45,817 nucleotides of DNA from DASTSN01 sp035760665 (GTDB lineage Bacteria; Bacteroidota; Bacteroidia; Chitinophagales; Chitinophagaceae). This document shows, piece by piece, positions 6,466-14,347 of this stretch (positions are counted from its first letter, which is position 1; each line of letters starts with the position of its first letter). The notes beneath the pieces are model-generated. The model made no database searches, was not told where the DNA came from, and worked only from the letters and a program-made list of their open reading frames with translations. The DNA lies in NCBI GenBank assembly GCA_035760665.1, contig DASTSN010000116.1:1-45817 (forward strand), read 5' to 3'. The position numbers and the translations under genes were made by a program.

Positions 6466-7866
6466 TTATTTCATATAGCCGAGAATCTTCAGCATGCTCT
6501 GGGCTGTTTGTTGTTTTGCATTAAGCCAGTCAACGAGTTTGCCGTTTTTGTCATAATCAACAATTACATGCTTGGGGGAAGGAATAAGGCAATGTTTTAT
6601 ACCCCCATAACCGCTGATCTGGTCCTGATAAGCCCCGGTATGGAAGAATCCCAGGTATAAGGGCTCCCCGTTATTCAGTTTGGGCAAAAACACTTCGTTG
6701 ATATGTTCTTCAGAATCGTAGTAGTCATGGCTGTCGCAGGTAATACCTCCCAGTACAACACGCTGGTATTCCTGGTCCCATTTATTGATGGGCAACATCA
6801 AAAATCGTTCGCCAATACCCCAGGTATCAGGTAATGTAGTGATGAAGGATGAATCAATCATATACCAGACCTCCCGGTCGTTTTGCACTTTCTGAGCCTC
6901 TACACTGTAAATATGCGCCATACTCTCTCCCACGGTAAAACTGCCAAACTCGGTAAAAATATTGGGCATTGGCACTTTGGCTTTTTTACAGGCTGATTTT
7001 ATATTTCCGACAATTTCATTAATCATGAACTGGTAGTCGTACTCAAAACCCAGGGAGTGTTTGATCGGGAATCCGCCGCCAATATTGATTGAGTCGAGTT
7101 CCGGGCAAATCTTCTTTAACTGGCAATACAGGTTGATTATCTTATTAAGCTCACTCCAGTAATACACGTCATCCTTAATACCCTTATTCAGGAAAATGTG
7201 CAGCATTTTCAGCTGAAATTTGCTTTCATACCCTTCAATCCGGTCTACATAAAACTCCAGGATATCTTTAGCCCGGATACCCAGCCTTGAGGTATAAAAG
7301 GGAAAAGTAGGTTCTTCCTCGGCAGCTACGCGAATCCCCAGTTTAAAAGGCACTTTTACAGCTTTCGCATACTCCCGTAATTCTTCCTTATTATCCAGTA
7401 CGGGCACTACATTATGAAATCCCGAATTCAGCAAATTGGCAATCCGCCGTGTATAGCCCTTTTGCTTAAACCCGTTGCAAATAATGAAGGTATCTTTTGT
7501 GATTTTTTTCTTCTCGTATAGCTTTTTAATGATTTCAATATCGTAAGCATAGGAAGTTTCCAGGTGAATATCGTGCTTAAGCGCTTCCTCCACAATAAAG
7601 GAGAAATGAGAACTTTTGGTACAATAGCAATAATAATACTTACCCTCGTAACGGTGCTTCTTAAACGCATTGGCAAACATTTGCTTCGCCCTCCTGATCT
7701 GCATCCCGATTTTGGGAAGATAGGTCAGCTTCATCGGTGTGCCGTATTTATCAATCAGGGCTTTTAAATCCAGGCCATTGAACTGCAGGTATCCATCCTT
7801 TACTTCAAAACCTTCCTGCGGAAAATTAAAAGTTTGCTGAACGAGGTCGTTGTAAGTGTTATTCAT
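6466..7866 (-). CDS. speA: Arginine-decarboxylase-like PLP enzyme (fold type III), short form
   Basis: A 466-residue alanine-racemase-fold decarboxylase of the kind annotated as biosynthetic arginine decarboxylase in Bacteroidota (arginine to agmatine, a polyamine precursor). The PLP lysine is probably Lys84 in YCYCTKSSHFS, which replaces the more common YAVKAN motif. The phosphate-binding glycine loop is visible as NIGGGFP near residue 265, and a second conserved part is EFGSFTVGES. The classical SpeA is about 630 residues with extra domains, so the shorter length leaves substrate specificity open (arginine, ornithine or carboxynorspermidine). It forms a single-gene unit with terminators on both sides. 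The call to this superfamily is firm; the exact substrate is inference. Confidence 0.8.
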   Translation of the reverse strand: MNNTYNDLVQQTFNFPQEGFEVKDGYLQFNGLDLKALIDKYGTPMKLTYLPKIGMQIRRAKQMFANAFKKHRYEGKYYYCYCTKSSHFSFIVEEALKHDIHLETSYAYDIEIIKKLYEKKKITKDTFIICNGFKQKGYTRRIANLLNSGFHNVVPVLDNKEELREYAKAVKVPFKLGIRVAAEEEPTFPFYTSRLGIRAKDILEFYVDRIEGYESKFQLKMLHIFLNKGIKDDVYYWSELNKIINLYCQLKKICPELDSINIGGGFPIKHSLGFEYDYQFMINEIVGNIKSACKKAKVPMPNIFTEFGSFTVGESMAHIYSVEAQKVQNDREVWYMIDSSFITTLPDTWGIGERFLMLPINKWDQEYQRVVLGGITCDSHDYYDSEEHINEVFLPKLNNGEPLYLGFFHTGAYQDQISGYGGIKHCLIPSPKHVIVDYDKNGKLVDWLNAKQQTAQSMLKILGYMK

Positions 7867-7927
7867 GTAAAATATAACGGGTATTCAGTGAGCTGCTGGA
7901 AAAACCGCAGCAATGCATTAACGCGTA

Positions 7928-7935
7928 CAAAAGTA
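7928..7935 (-). promoter_or_regulatory. Putative -7 box for the decarboxylase gene
   Basis: The minus strand reads TACTTTTG (TAnnTTTG), 61 bases before the ATG at 7866. A matching TTTG at the standard spacing is not seen. Confidence 0.4.
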
Positions 7936-8012
7936 TAATGTTTGTAATTTTTTCAGCCGACTATTTTTTCACCCGGCAAACCGATCCCAGGTACAGCGCT
8001 TACCGGGAGTCC

Positions 8013-8047
8013 TAAAAAAAAGCCGGCTGTTAGGAACAGCCGGCTTT
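8013..8047 (-). terminator. Intrinsic terminator after rplT
   Basis: A perfect 13-bp inverted repeat (8019-8031 with 8035-8047) with a 3-nt loop is followed on the minus strand by an unbroken T run (complement of the A run at 8014-8021). It lies 19 bases past the rplT stop. Confidence 0.92.
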
Positions 8048-8065
8048 AAAAGGTTTCCGATTCGT

Positions 8066-8413
8066 TTATCCTTTTACCTGTCTCACCAGGTTTTTGAATG
8101 TTTCCGGATTGTTCATTGCCAGATCAGCCAGCACTTTGCGGTCGAGACTGATACCTTTCTGCTGGAGTTTGTGAATGAATTCAGAATACGTGAGTCCTTC
8201 TTCACGTACGGCTGCATTGATACGGGCAATCCAGAGTTGGCGATAATTTCTTTTCTTGAGTTTACGACCTACATACATATAGGTCATTCCTTTTTCCACT
8301 ACATTTTTGGCAACGGTGTAAACGTTTTTACGTTTACCATAGAATCCTTTGGCTTGCTTCAAAATCTTTTTACGCCGGGCTTTTGAAGCAACAGAGTTTA
8401 CTGAACGAGGCAT
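8066..8413 (-). CDS. rplT: 50S ribosomal protein L20
   Basis: A 115-residue L20, which binds 23S rRNA early in large-subunit assembly. The sequence is typical throughout: MPRSVNSVASKARRKKILK, KGFYGKRKNVYTVAKNVVEK, YVGRKLKKRNYRQLWIARIN, AAVREEGLTYSEFIHKL and ISLDRKVLADLA. It lies 44 bases after rpmI in the same unit and ends at a strong terminator. In other bacteria L20 represses its own operon by binding the leader; a structured leader is present here upstream of rpmI (see 8683-8718). Confidence 0.98.
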   Translation of the reverse strand: MPRSVNSVASKARRKKILKQAKGFYGKRKNVYTVAKNVVEKGMTYMYVGRKLKKRNYRQLWIARINAAVREEGLTYSEFIHKLQQKGISLDRKVLADLAMNNPETFKNLVRQVKG

Positions 8414-8457
8414 ATCTGAATGAGTTTAAATGTTAAAGAGTGTGAGTTCAAAATCCA

Positions 8458-8655
8458 TTACTTCAAACGAAGCAGGCGTTTTACAAAATCAAGATTTGCT
8501 TTGGCAACCATCCCGTCTTTACGGAGATTTCTTTTGCGCTTTTTGGATTTCTTTGTCAGAATGTGACGCTTGAACGACTTCTGGTGTGTGATTTTGCCGG
8601 TGCCGGTTACTTTAAATCGCTTTTTGGCACTGGAATTCGTTTTTACTTTTGGCAT
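8458..8655 (-). CDS. rpmI: 50S ribosomal protein L35
   Basis: A 65-residue L35. The start MPKVKTNSSAKKRF at 8655 is the universal one; a 17-codon upstream extension to 8706 is open but would run through the hairpin of the leader and has no family support. The body is lysine- and arginine-rich (FKVTGTGKITHQKSFKRHIL, KKSKKRKRNLRKDGMV). It is the first gene of the rpmI-rplT unit, with its own promoter at 8784-8814 and a leader of about 120 nt. Confidence 0.97.
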   Translation of the reverse strand: MPKVKTNSSAKKRFKVTGTGKITHQKSFKRHILTKKSKKRKRNLRKDGMVAKANLDFVKRLLRLK

Positions 8656-8682
8656 TTTTACATGCTTTATCTGTTTACCCTT

Positions 8683-8718
8683 GAGGCGTTCCCCACCGGG
8701 GGACACTTAACGGGCCTC
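8683..8718 (-). promoter_or_regulatory. Irregular stem-loop in the rpmI-rplT leader
   Basis: Three stacked four-base-pair helices can form: 8718-8715 with 8686-8683, 8712-8709 with 8690-8687, and 8702-8699 with 8694-8691, closing a 4-nt loop at 8695-8698. A 2-nt bulge (8713-8714) and a 6-nt bulge (8703-8708) lie on the 5' side. It sits 28 bases before the rpmI ATG. Two further hairpins are possible nearer the transcript start. In E. coli and Bacillus, L20 represses this operon through irregular stems in the leader; a similar role here is inference. Confidence 0.5.
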
Positions 8719-8783
8719 TTTAGGAAATGTACCCGGATTATTTTTCCGGATGTTAAAGAACAACCGTTTTTTTCAACGGGCTG

Positions 8784-8814
8784 CAAAGATAAGCTGGTTC
8801 GTGTAAACAGCAAA
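8784..8814 (-). promoter_or_regulatory. Promoter of rpmI-rplT
   Basis: On the minus strand TTTG (8814-8811), 19 bases, then TATCTTTG (8791-8784): an exact match to the Bacteroidota promoter consensus. It lies between the terminator of the upstream protease gene and rpmI, and shows that L35/L20 are transcribed separately from infC. Confidence 0.8.
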
Positions 8815-8831
8815 ACAGGAATCATTAAATT

Positions 8832-8854
8832 AAAAAAGCGGCCCGAAGGCCGCT
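8832..8854 (-). terminator. Intrinsic terminator after the zinc protease gene
   Basis: A 7-bp perfect stem (8837-8843 with 8848-8854) with, on the minus strand, a C(TTCG)G tetraloop and a following T run. It lies 24 bases beyond the protease stop and just before the rpmI promoter. Confidence 0.88.
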
Positions 8855-8877
8855 CTTTTAACCAGTGCGAATTTATA

Positions 8878-11439
8878 TTAATCCTTAGGATTCAATGCGT
8901 TATTAATTCTCACCAAGATATCTTGTAAGTGATAACGACTCATAGCATCCGGAATGGAGGGGATAGCAGCCTTAACCTGGTTTTGCAAAGAAACCAGTTC
9001 GGCCCTTACCACACTTTTAATATCAGATTTTTCTGTATCCACCGGTGTAATGCCAAATGCCCTTGCCATCATAGCAGCCTGTGCATCCGGGGCGGGCGGG
9101 TTGAGCAATTTATCCATCAGGGCAACATATGACTTTTGGAGGTTTCTCCTGTAAACATCAATTTTTTTCTTTGTCGTCAGTTCTGTCCAAACACCTTTTC
9201 TGACATCAGAGAAAAGTTCTGTAATCGGATAAGCATTTGCACCATCTTCAGCTTCTGCCTGAATGAGTTTATTCAGGGTGTTGGCGCTGAAGAGCGTATT
9301 CAGGGCATTATCCTGCAGCCTGCCAATAGTTGTAAGCGGACTGCCGCCAATCCGGTCGTACACTTTATTGTCGGCAAGCCATATAGGAGTGTTAAACAGC
9401 TGACTATTCAGGAATCCTACGGCCTGTTTTTGTTTTTCTTTTGGTTCATATTCATAGACCACCCCTTCCTGTTCAACTGTTTTGGGTGTCAGGTAAATGC
9501 CTCCAACATTGCGGGCCACATGGATGGTATACCTGCCAAATTGGGAAACCACTTCGTTGTAAATTTCTTTCAAACTGGAGTAATCTTTATTGTCTTCTTT
9601 AGTCCATTGCAAAAGATCAGGAACTATACGCTGCAGGTTTTTAATACCATATAAGCTTGCCTTCACTGCATCGTCACTCAAATCTTCAGTCTGGCTGCGT
9701 GGATCATCTCTGTTTGACTCACCATCTCCCCACCAAAGCCTTCTGTCTTTTAATTTTTCGATCACCCATTTATTCAGGTATGCTTTTTCTGCTGCTGGGT
9801 CGCTGAACTGGTAAAAACGCTTGTAACCCCATTCAATTGCCCATTCATCATAATCATTTATGCGGGGGAATAATCCTTTTTCAGATATATGATCCTCTGG
9901 TTGTGCTACGTAGTTAAAGCGTGCATAGTCCATGATTGAAGGCGTATGGCCATGCGCTTCTACCCAAGCTTTATCCCTTAATTTTTCAACCGGAACAGTT
10001 GAACTGGAACCGAAATTGTGACGAAGACCAAGTGTATGACCTACTTCATGCGAGGATACAAAGCGGATCAGTTGTCCCATCAATTCATCGTCAAATACCA
10101 TTTTTCTCGCTTTAGGATCACTAGGACCTGCCTGGATCATATACCAGTTACGAATCAGCTCCATAACGTTATGATACCAATTAATATGGCTTTCAATAAT
10201 TTCACCGCTTCTTGGGTCTGCTACACTCGGACCACTGGCGTTCGGCACATCAGATGGTTTGTACACAATGGCGGAATACCTGGCATCTTCCAGGCTCCAC
10301 TCAGGATCTTCTTCTTTTGTAGGCGCCATTTTACCAATAATAGCGTTTTTAAAACCTGCTTTTTCAAATGCTTTTTGCCAGTCATTGATACCCTGTATCA
10401 GGTAGGGCACCCATTTTTTAGGAGTAGCAGGATCAATATAATAAATGATCGGCTTTTTAGGCTCCACCAGTTCCCCGCGTTTGTATTTTTCCATATCCTC
10501 CTCTTTGGGTTCCAGCCTCCATCTCTTCACCAACTCCACATCTTCCACACCCTGGGGATTGGCATCAAAGTCTGTATACCCCACGGTAAAGTAACCAATG
10601 CGTTTGTCAAATTCTCTTGATTGCATAGGTACTTTCGGTAAAATAACCATTGAGCTGTTCAGTTCTACAGTTAAATTACCAGTTGGTGCCCCGCCCCTGT
10701 TTCCGCCGGCGCCGTTTGGCTGTGCCGGAGTGCGGCCATAGGTTTTTACTGTTGTAACTTCTACATTCATCGGGTAAGAACGAACACTCTCGATATAGGA
10801 TTTATCAGCCTGTAACTGACCAATATGTTGAGAGGTTTTCAGCGAGCTATTGAAAAACAGTACATCATTATCACCATTAATGTAGTCGGTTACGTCAATC
10901 ACCGAACCGGCTGAATCCGGAGAGAAGGCTTTTATGTCAAAAGCCGCCGCAATGGGCTGCACGTTAGAATTCTTAACAGCCGTAAACATGGGCGAAGTTG
11001 AATCTTTTGCATATTCTGCAAATGAAATATTGCGAAGGAATATCTTGTGATTGGGCCCCTTTTCAAACCGGATGACATTCTGCCCAATCTGGTCCCCGGC
11101 ATAACCAAAGAATCCATTGCGCATACCGGCAGCTGCTTTGGAAATGCGGTTAACCACCAATATATCCCTGCCCAGCAACGAATCAGGAATTTCAAAATAA
11201 TATTTGTCCTCTACCTTGTGCACCTTAAACAATCCCTCATCCGTTTTTGCTTTGTCGGTAATTACCTCATCGTAAGGCTTTGGCGCTGCGTTTGCCTGTT
11301 TGCCGTTACCGATTTTACCGTTGGTGGCTGGTGTTTCAGGTTTTGTCGTATCTGGCCGCTGGCGTTTTTGTGCCATCGACGGTGTAGCCATCACCAGGAG
11401 TGCTGCTACAAGAAAAAATGAATACTGCAATCTTCTCAT
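8878..11439 (-). CDS. Secreted zinc-dependent metalloprotease, DUF5117/DUF5118 type
   Basis: An 853-residue exported metallopeptidase. Residues 1-23 are a signal peptide (SFFLVAALLVMATPSMAQ). A low-complexity segment follows, then the DUF5118/DUF5117-like region (PYDEVITDKAKTDEGLFKVH, YYFEIPDSLLGRDILVVNRI). The extended zincin motif HEVGHTLGLRHNF begins at His464, giving two zinc histidines, the catalytic Glu465 and a third His at position 474. The C-terminal part carries the family-specific helical region. These proteins are common in Bacteroidota and are thought to be periplasmic or cell-surface; substrates are unknown. The gene lies between infC and rpmI, which are normally adjacent, and has a terminator on each side, so it is an independent unit inserted in the translation cluster. 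Confidence 0.92.
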   Translation of the reverse strand: MRRLQYSFFLVAALLVMATPSMAQKRQRPDTTKPETPATNGKIGNGKQANAAPKPYDEVITDKAKTDEGLFKVHKVEDKYYFEIPDSLLGRDILVVNRISKAAAGMRNGFFGYAGDQIGQNVIRFEKGPNHKIFLRNISFAEYAKDSTSPMFTAVKNSNVQPIAAAFDIKAFSPDSAGSVIDVTDYINGDNDVLFFNSSLKTSQHIGQLQADKSYIESVRSYPMNVEVTTVKTYGRTPAQPNGAGGNRGGAPTGNLTVELNSSMVILPKVPMQSREFDKRIGYFTVGYTDFDANPQGVEDVELVKRWRLEPKEEDMEKYKRGELVEPKKPIIYYIDPATPKKWVPYLIQGINDWQKAFEKAGFKNAIIGKMAPTKEEDPEWSLEDARYSAIVYKPSDVPNASGPSVADPRSGEIIESHINWYHNVMELIRNWYMIQAGPSDPKARKMVFDDELMGQLIRFVSSHEVGHTLGLRHNFGSSSTVPVEKLRDKAWVEAHGHTPSIMDYARFNYVAQPEDHISEKGLFPRINDYDEWAIEWGYKRFYQFSDPAAEKAYLNKWVIEKLKDRRLWWGDGESNRDDPRSQTEDLSDDAVKASLYGIKNLQRIVPDLLQWTKEDNKDYSSLKEIYNEVVSQFGRYTIHVARNVGGIYLTPKTVEQEGVVYEYEPKEKQKQAVGFLNSQLFNTPIWLADNKVYDRIGGSPLTTIGRLQDNALNTLFSANTLNKLIQAEAEDGANAYPITELFSDVRKGVWTELTTKKKIDVYRRNLQKSYVALMDKLLNPPAPDAQAAMMARAFGITPVDTEKSDIKSVVRAELVSLQNQVKAAIPSIPDAMSRYHLQDILVRINNALNPKD

Positions 11440-11541
11440 AAATAGATATTTTGGAAAAAAGAAAGTAAGTTAATCAATGCTGCAATTTTGATTACGGAAT
11501 TTTTTAAAAATTTACATGAACGGTAACCCGCAAGTATGTGT

Positions 11542-11574
11542 AAAAGAAAAAAGCTCCCTTTTCAGGGAGCTTTT
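11542..11574 (-). terminator. Intrinsic terminator after infC
   Basis: An 11-bp perfect inverted repeat (11549-11559 with 11564-11574) with a 4-nt loop, T-rich on the minus-strand exit side. It lies 18 bases after the infC stop, so thrS-infC transcripts should end here. Confidence 0.87.
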
Positions 11575-11591
11575 AAAGATATTTGAACCAG

Positions 11592-12200
11592 TTATTTTTT
11601 CTTTCCTTTCGGTGCAAAAAGCGCCAGCATACGACGACCTTCCAGTTTTGGCATGCTTTCCAGCACACCCACCTCAGCCAGTCGTTCGGCAAACTTTAAC
11701 AGTAAAAGCTGACCACGGTCCTGGAACTGGATAGCTCTCCCCTTAAACTGCACGTATGCTTTTACTTTATTTCCTTCTTTCAAAAAATTCTCAGCATGCT
11801 TTGCTTTAAAGTCAAAGTCATGATCGTCTGTATTGGGTGTAAAACGAATTTCTTTCACTTCGGAGACTTTGCTTTTGGCTTTCATCTCCTTTTCCTTTTT
11901 CTTCTTATCGTAAAGAAATTTATTGTAGTCAATGATTTTACACACGGGCGGATCTGCCTGCGGAGAAATTTCAACAAGGTCGAGTTCTTGTTCCTTTGCC
12001 ATACGCAAGGCGTCCTGCGTATTGTAAATTCCCACTTCTACATTATCGCCCACCAGTCGTACCTGGGGTACCCTGATGAATTGGTTGATGCGGTGTTCCG
12101 GTTCTTTGCGCGGAACAAACCTATTTCGGTTAAAACCGCCACCGGGCCTGTTAAATCCTCCCCCGGGTCTGAAACCACCACTCTTTTTTGGTACTGCCAT
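11592..12200 (-). CDS. infC: Translation initiation factor IF-3
   Basis: A 202-residue IF-3. The N-domain starts at EHRINQFIRVPQVRLVGDN and includes LDLVEISPQADPPVCKIIDY; the lysine-rich linker is YDKKKKEKEMKAKSK; the C-domain includes EIRFTPNTDDHDFDFKAKHA and the tail MLALFAPKGKKK. The protein binds the 30S subunit and checks initiator tRNA and start-codon pairing. The first 30 residues are a Gly/Phe/Arg/Pro-rich extension with near-repeats of GGFNRPG, a lineage trait rather than core fold. The start is ATG, not the rare ATT found in many infC genes. thrS lies 114 bases upstream on the same strand. The leader holds a small 6-bp hairpin at 12260-12274. Confidence 0.96.
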   Translation of the reverse strand: MAVPKKSGGFRPGGGFNRPGGGFNRNRFVPRKEPEHRINQFIRVPQVRLVGDNVEVGIYNTQDALRMAKEQELDLVEISPQADPPVCKIIDYNKFLYDKKKKEKEMKAKSKVSEVKEIRFTPNTDDHDFDFKAKHAENFLKEGNKVKAYVQFKGRAIQFQDRGQLLLLKFAERLAEVGVLESMPKLEGRRMLALFAPKGKKK

Positions 12201-12314
12201 AAATTTTTTGCCCTCATCCCCTAAAGAGGTGCCAGTTTGCTTTTTTATTTGATGAATAGCCCTTAGGGTAAGGGTATTGTTTTCTGCTTCTGGGTTCTTG
12301 CTACTAAAATTAGT

Positions 12315-14249
12315 TTAATCAGCTCTACGGTCATCAATTTCCTGCCTGATTTCGCTGATAAATTCTTTCAATTCCTTCACACCGGCATCACCTTTGCCTT
12401 GTTTTCTGACTGCCACTTTCTGTTCGTTCATTTCTTTTTCCCCCACAACCAGCATGTAAGGAACTTTCTGTAATTCTGTATCGCGTATTTTTTTACCTAC
12501 CTTTTCATTCCGGTCATCAACTTCTGCACGAATATCTGCTTTTTTCAGCTTATCCTGAACCAATTTGGCATAATCCAGGAATTTATCACTGATCGGCAAC
12601 ACTTTTACCTGCACCGGTGCCAGCCAGGCCGGAAACTTTCCAGCATAATGTTCCAGCAGGAATCCGATAAATCGTTCGTGGGTACCAAGTGGTGCCCGGT
12701 GAATAATCAGCGGGGTTTCTGTTTTGTTATCCGGCGTTGTGTATTGCAGTTTAAAGCTGCGCCCCTGTGAAAAATCCACCTGGTTGGTGGCCAGCGTAAA
12801 TTCCCGCCCGATAACGCTGTAAATCTGTACGTCAATCTTGGGACCATAAAAAGCCGCTTCGTCCTGCACTTCCACATATGGGATACCAGATTCTTTGAGC
12901 ACGTTGCGCACCATTTCCTCTGTTTCTTTCCACAACTCCGGTTCATTTACATATTTAATGCCCAACTTTTCGGGTGCGTGCAGGGAAAGCCGCATCACGT
13001 ATTTGTCAATACCGAAAATTTTAAAATACTTCAGGTACATTTCATTGACCGCCATGAACTCCTGCTTAAACTGCTCTTTTGTGCAGTAAATATGTGCATC
13101 GTTCATATGCAGGCACCGAACACGCATCAGACCAAATAATTCACCGCTTTGTTCGTAACGGTATACCGTGCCGTATTCGGCAATCCTGTATGGCAGGTCG
13201 CGATAACTTTTGGGTTCTGCAGCAAATATCTTATGGTGGTGCGGGCAGTTCATGGATTTGAGATAGTACTTCTCACCTTCCATTTCCATGGGCGGGTACA
13301 TACTATCGGCATAGTAAGGTAAATGACCGCTTGTGAGGTACATGCTTTCTTTAGCTATATGCGGTGTCACCACTCGTTTATAACCGGCCGCCAGTTCTGT
13401 TTCTTTGGCCAGTTTTTCCAATTCTTCAATGATAACCGTTCCGTTTGGCATCCACATGATCAGTCCGGGACCTACATCATCGTCCATGGTGTAAATACCG
13501 AGTTCTTTACCAAGTTTCCGGTGATCCCGCTTCTTGGCTTCTTCCAGCATTTGCAGATAGGCATCCAGTTCTTTTTGCGTGGGGAAAGTGACGCCATATA
13601 CCCTCGTAAGCATTTTATTTTTTTCATCACCTTTCCAGTAAGCACCTGCAATATTGGTTAGCTTGATCGCTTTAATAAAACCAGTGCTTGGAATATGCGG
13701 CCCGCGGCACAAATCGGTAAAATTGCCCTGGGAGTAAAACGTGATCTCCCCATCTTGTAATCCTTCCAGCAGATCAAGCTTGTACTCATCCCCTTTTTCT
13801 GAAAAATATTTTACGGCCTCCGCCTTCGGAATTTCTTTTCTTATGTACACATTATTTTGCCTGGCCAGTTCATTCATTTTTTTCTCCAGGGCAGCCAAAT
13901 CCTCTTCTGTCATTTTGCGGCCACCAAGATCCATATCATAATAAAAACCGTTTTCGACCGGCGGACCCACCCAAAATTTCACGCCGGGAAACAGTGCTTC
14001 CACCGCTTCCGCCATCAGGTGTGCCGACGAATGCCAGAATGTACTTTTGCCCTCCGCATCATCCCAGGTCAGCAATTTTAAAGAGGCATCTGCAAGAATC
14101 GGGCGGGTGGCATCCCAAACCTGCCCGTTCACACTGGCAGCAATGACTTTCCGTGCCAGTCCTTCTGAAATTGACTTTGCGATTTCCAATGCTGTTACCC
14201 CTGCATTATATTGCCTGACAGCTCCGTCCGGGAAAGAAATATTAATCAT
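12315..14249 (-). CDS. thrS: Threonyl-tRNA synthetase
   Basis: A 644-residue class II synthetase that charges tRNA-Thr. The order is an N-terminal TGS domain (about 1-60), the editing domain with HSSAHLMAEAVEALFPG (zinc-type HxxxH) and its partner LCRGPHIPSTG, the catalytic core with MNCPHHHKIFAAEPKSYRDL, RVRCLHMNDAHIYC and APLGTHERFIGFLLEHY, and a C-terminal anticodon-binding domain (VKVLPISDKFLDYA, DDRNEKVGKKIRD). Length is normal. It is the first gene of the thrS-infC unit. Confidence 0.97.
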   Translation of the reverse strand: MINISFPDGAVRQYNAGVTALEIAKSISEGLARKVIAASVNGQVWDATRPILADASLKLLTWDDAEGKSTFWHSSAHLMAEAVEALFPGVKFWVGPPVENGFYYDMDLGGRKMTEEDLAALEKKMNELARQNNVYIRKEIPKAEAVKYFSEKGDEYKLDLLEGLQDGEITFYSQGNFTDLCRGPHIPSTGFIKAIKLTNIAGAYWKGDEKNKMLTRVYGVTFPTQKELDAYLQMLEEAKKRDHRKLGKELGIYTMDDDVGPGLIMWMPNGTVIIEELEKLAKETELAAGYKRVVTPHIAKESMYLTSGHLPYYADSMYPPMEMEGEKYYLKSMNCPHHHKIFAAEPKSYRDLPYRIAEYGTVYRYEQSGELFGLMRVRCLHMNDAHIYCTKEQFKQEFMAVNEMYLKYFKIFGIDKYVMRLSLHAPEKLGIKYVNEPELWKETEEMVRNVLKESGIPYVEVQDEAAFYGPKIDVQIYSVIGREFTLATNQVDFSQGRSFKLQYTTPDNKTETPLIIHRAPLGTHERFIGFLLEHYAGKFPAWLAPVQVKVLPISDKFLDYAKLVQDKLKKADIRAEVDDRNEKVGKKIRDTELQKVPYMLVVGEKEMNEQKVAVRKQGKGDAGVKELKEFISEIRQEIDDRRAD

Positions 14250-14278
14250 ATTTTGATAAAATTCAAAAAATTGAAGAG

Positions 14279-14286
14279 CAAAATTA
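14279..14286 (-). promoter_or_regulatory. Putative thrS promoter -7 box
   Basis: The minus strand reads TAATTTTG (TAnnTTTG), 29 bases before the thrS ATG, so the leader would be only about 20 nt. That leaves no room for a T-box or attenuator. The -33 element is not obvious. Confidence 0.45.
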
Positions 14287-14347
14287 ACACTCTTTTACTT
14301 CATTCAGCTAAACCTAAACGAAGTAATTCGCTAATTTGCGCTGCGTG

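Noticed and set aside
10018..10620. 200-codon plus-strand open frame inside the zinc protease gene
   Set aside because: Antisense to a well-supported catalytic domain, including the HEVGH codons; composition (Phe, His, Arg) is that of a shadow frame.
12260..12274. 6-bp hairpin with 3-nt loop in the infC leader
   Set aside because: Too short to call a terminator (no T run) or a regulatory leader without alignment; mentioned only in the infC entry.
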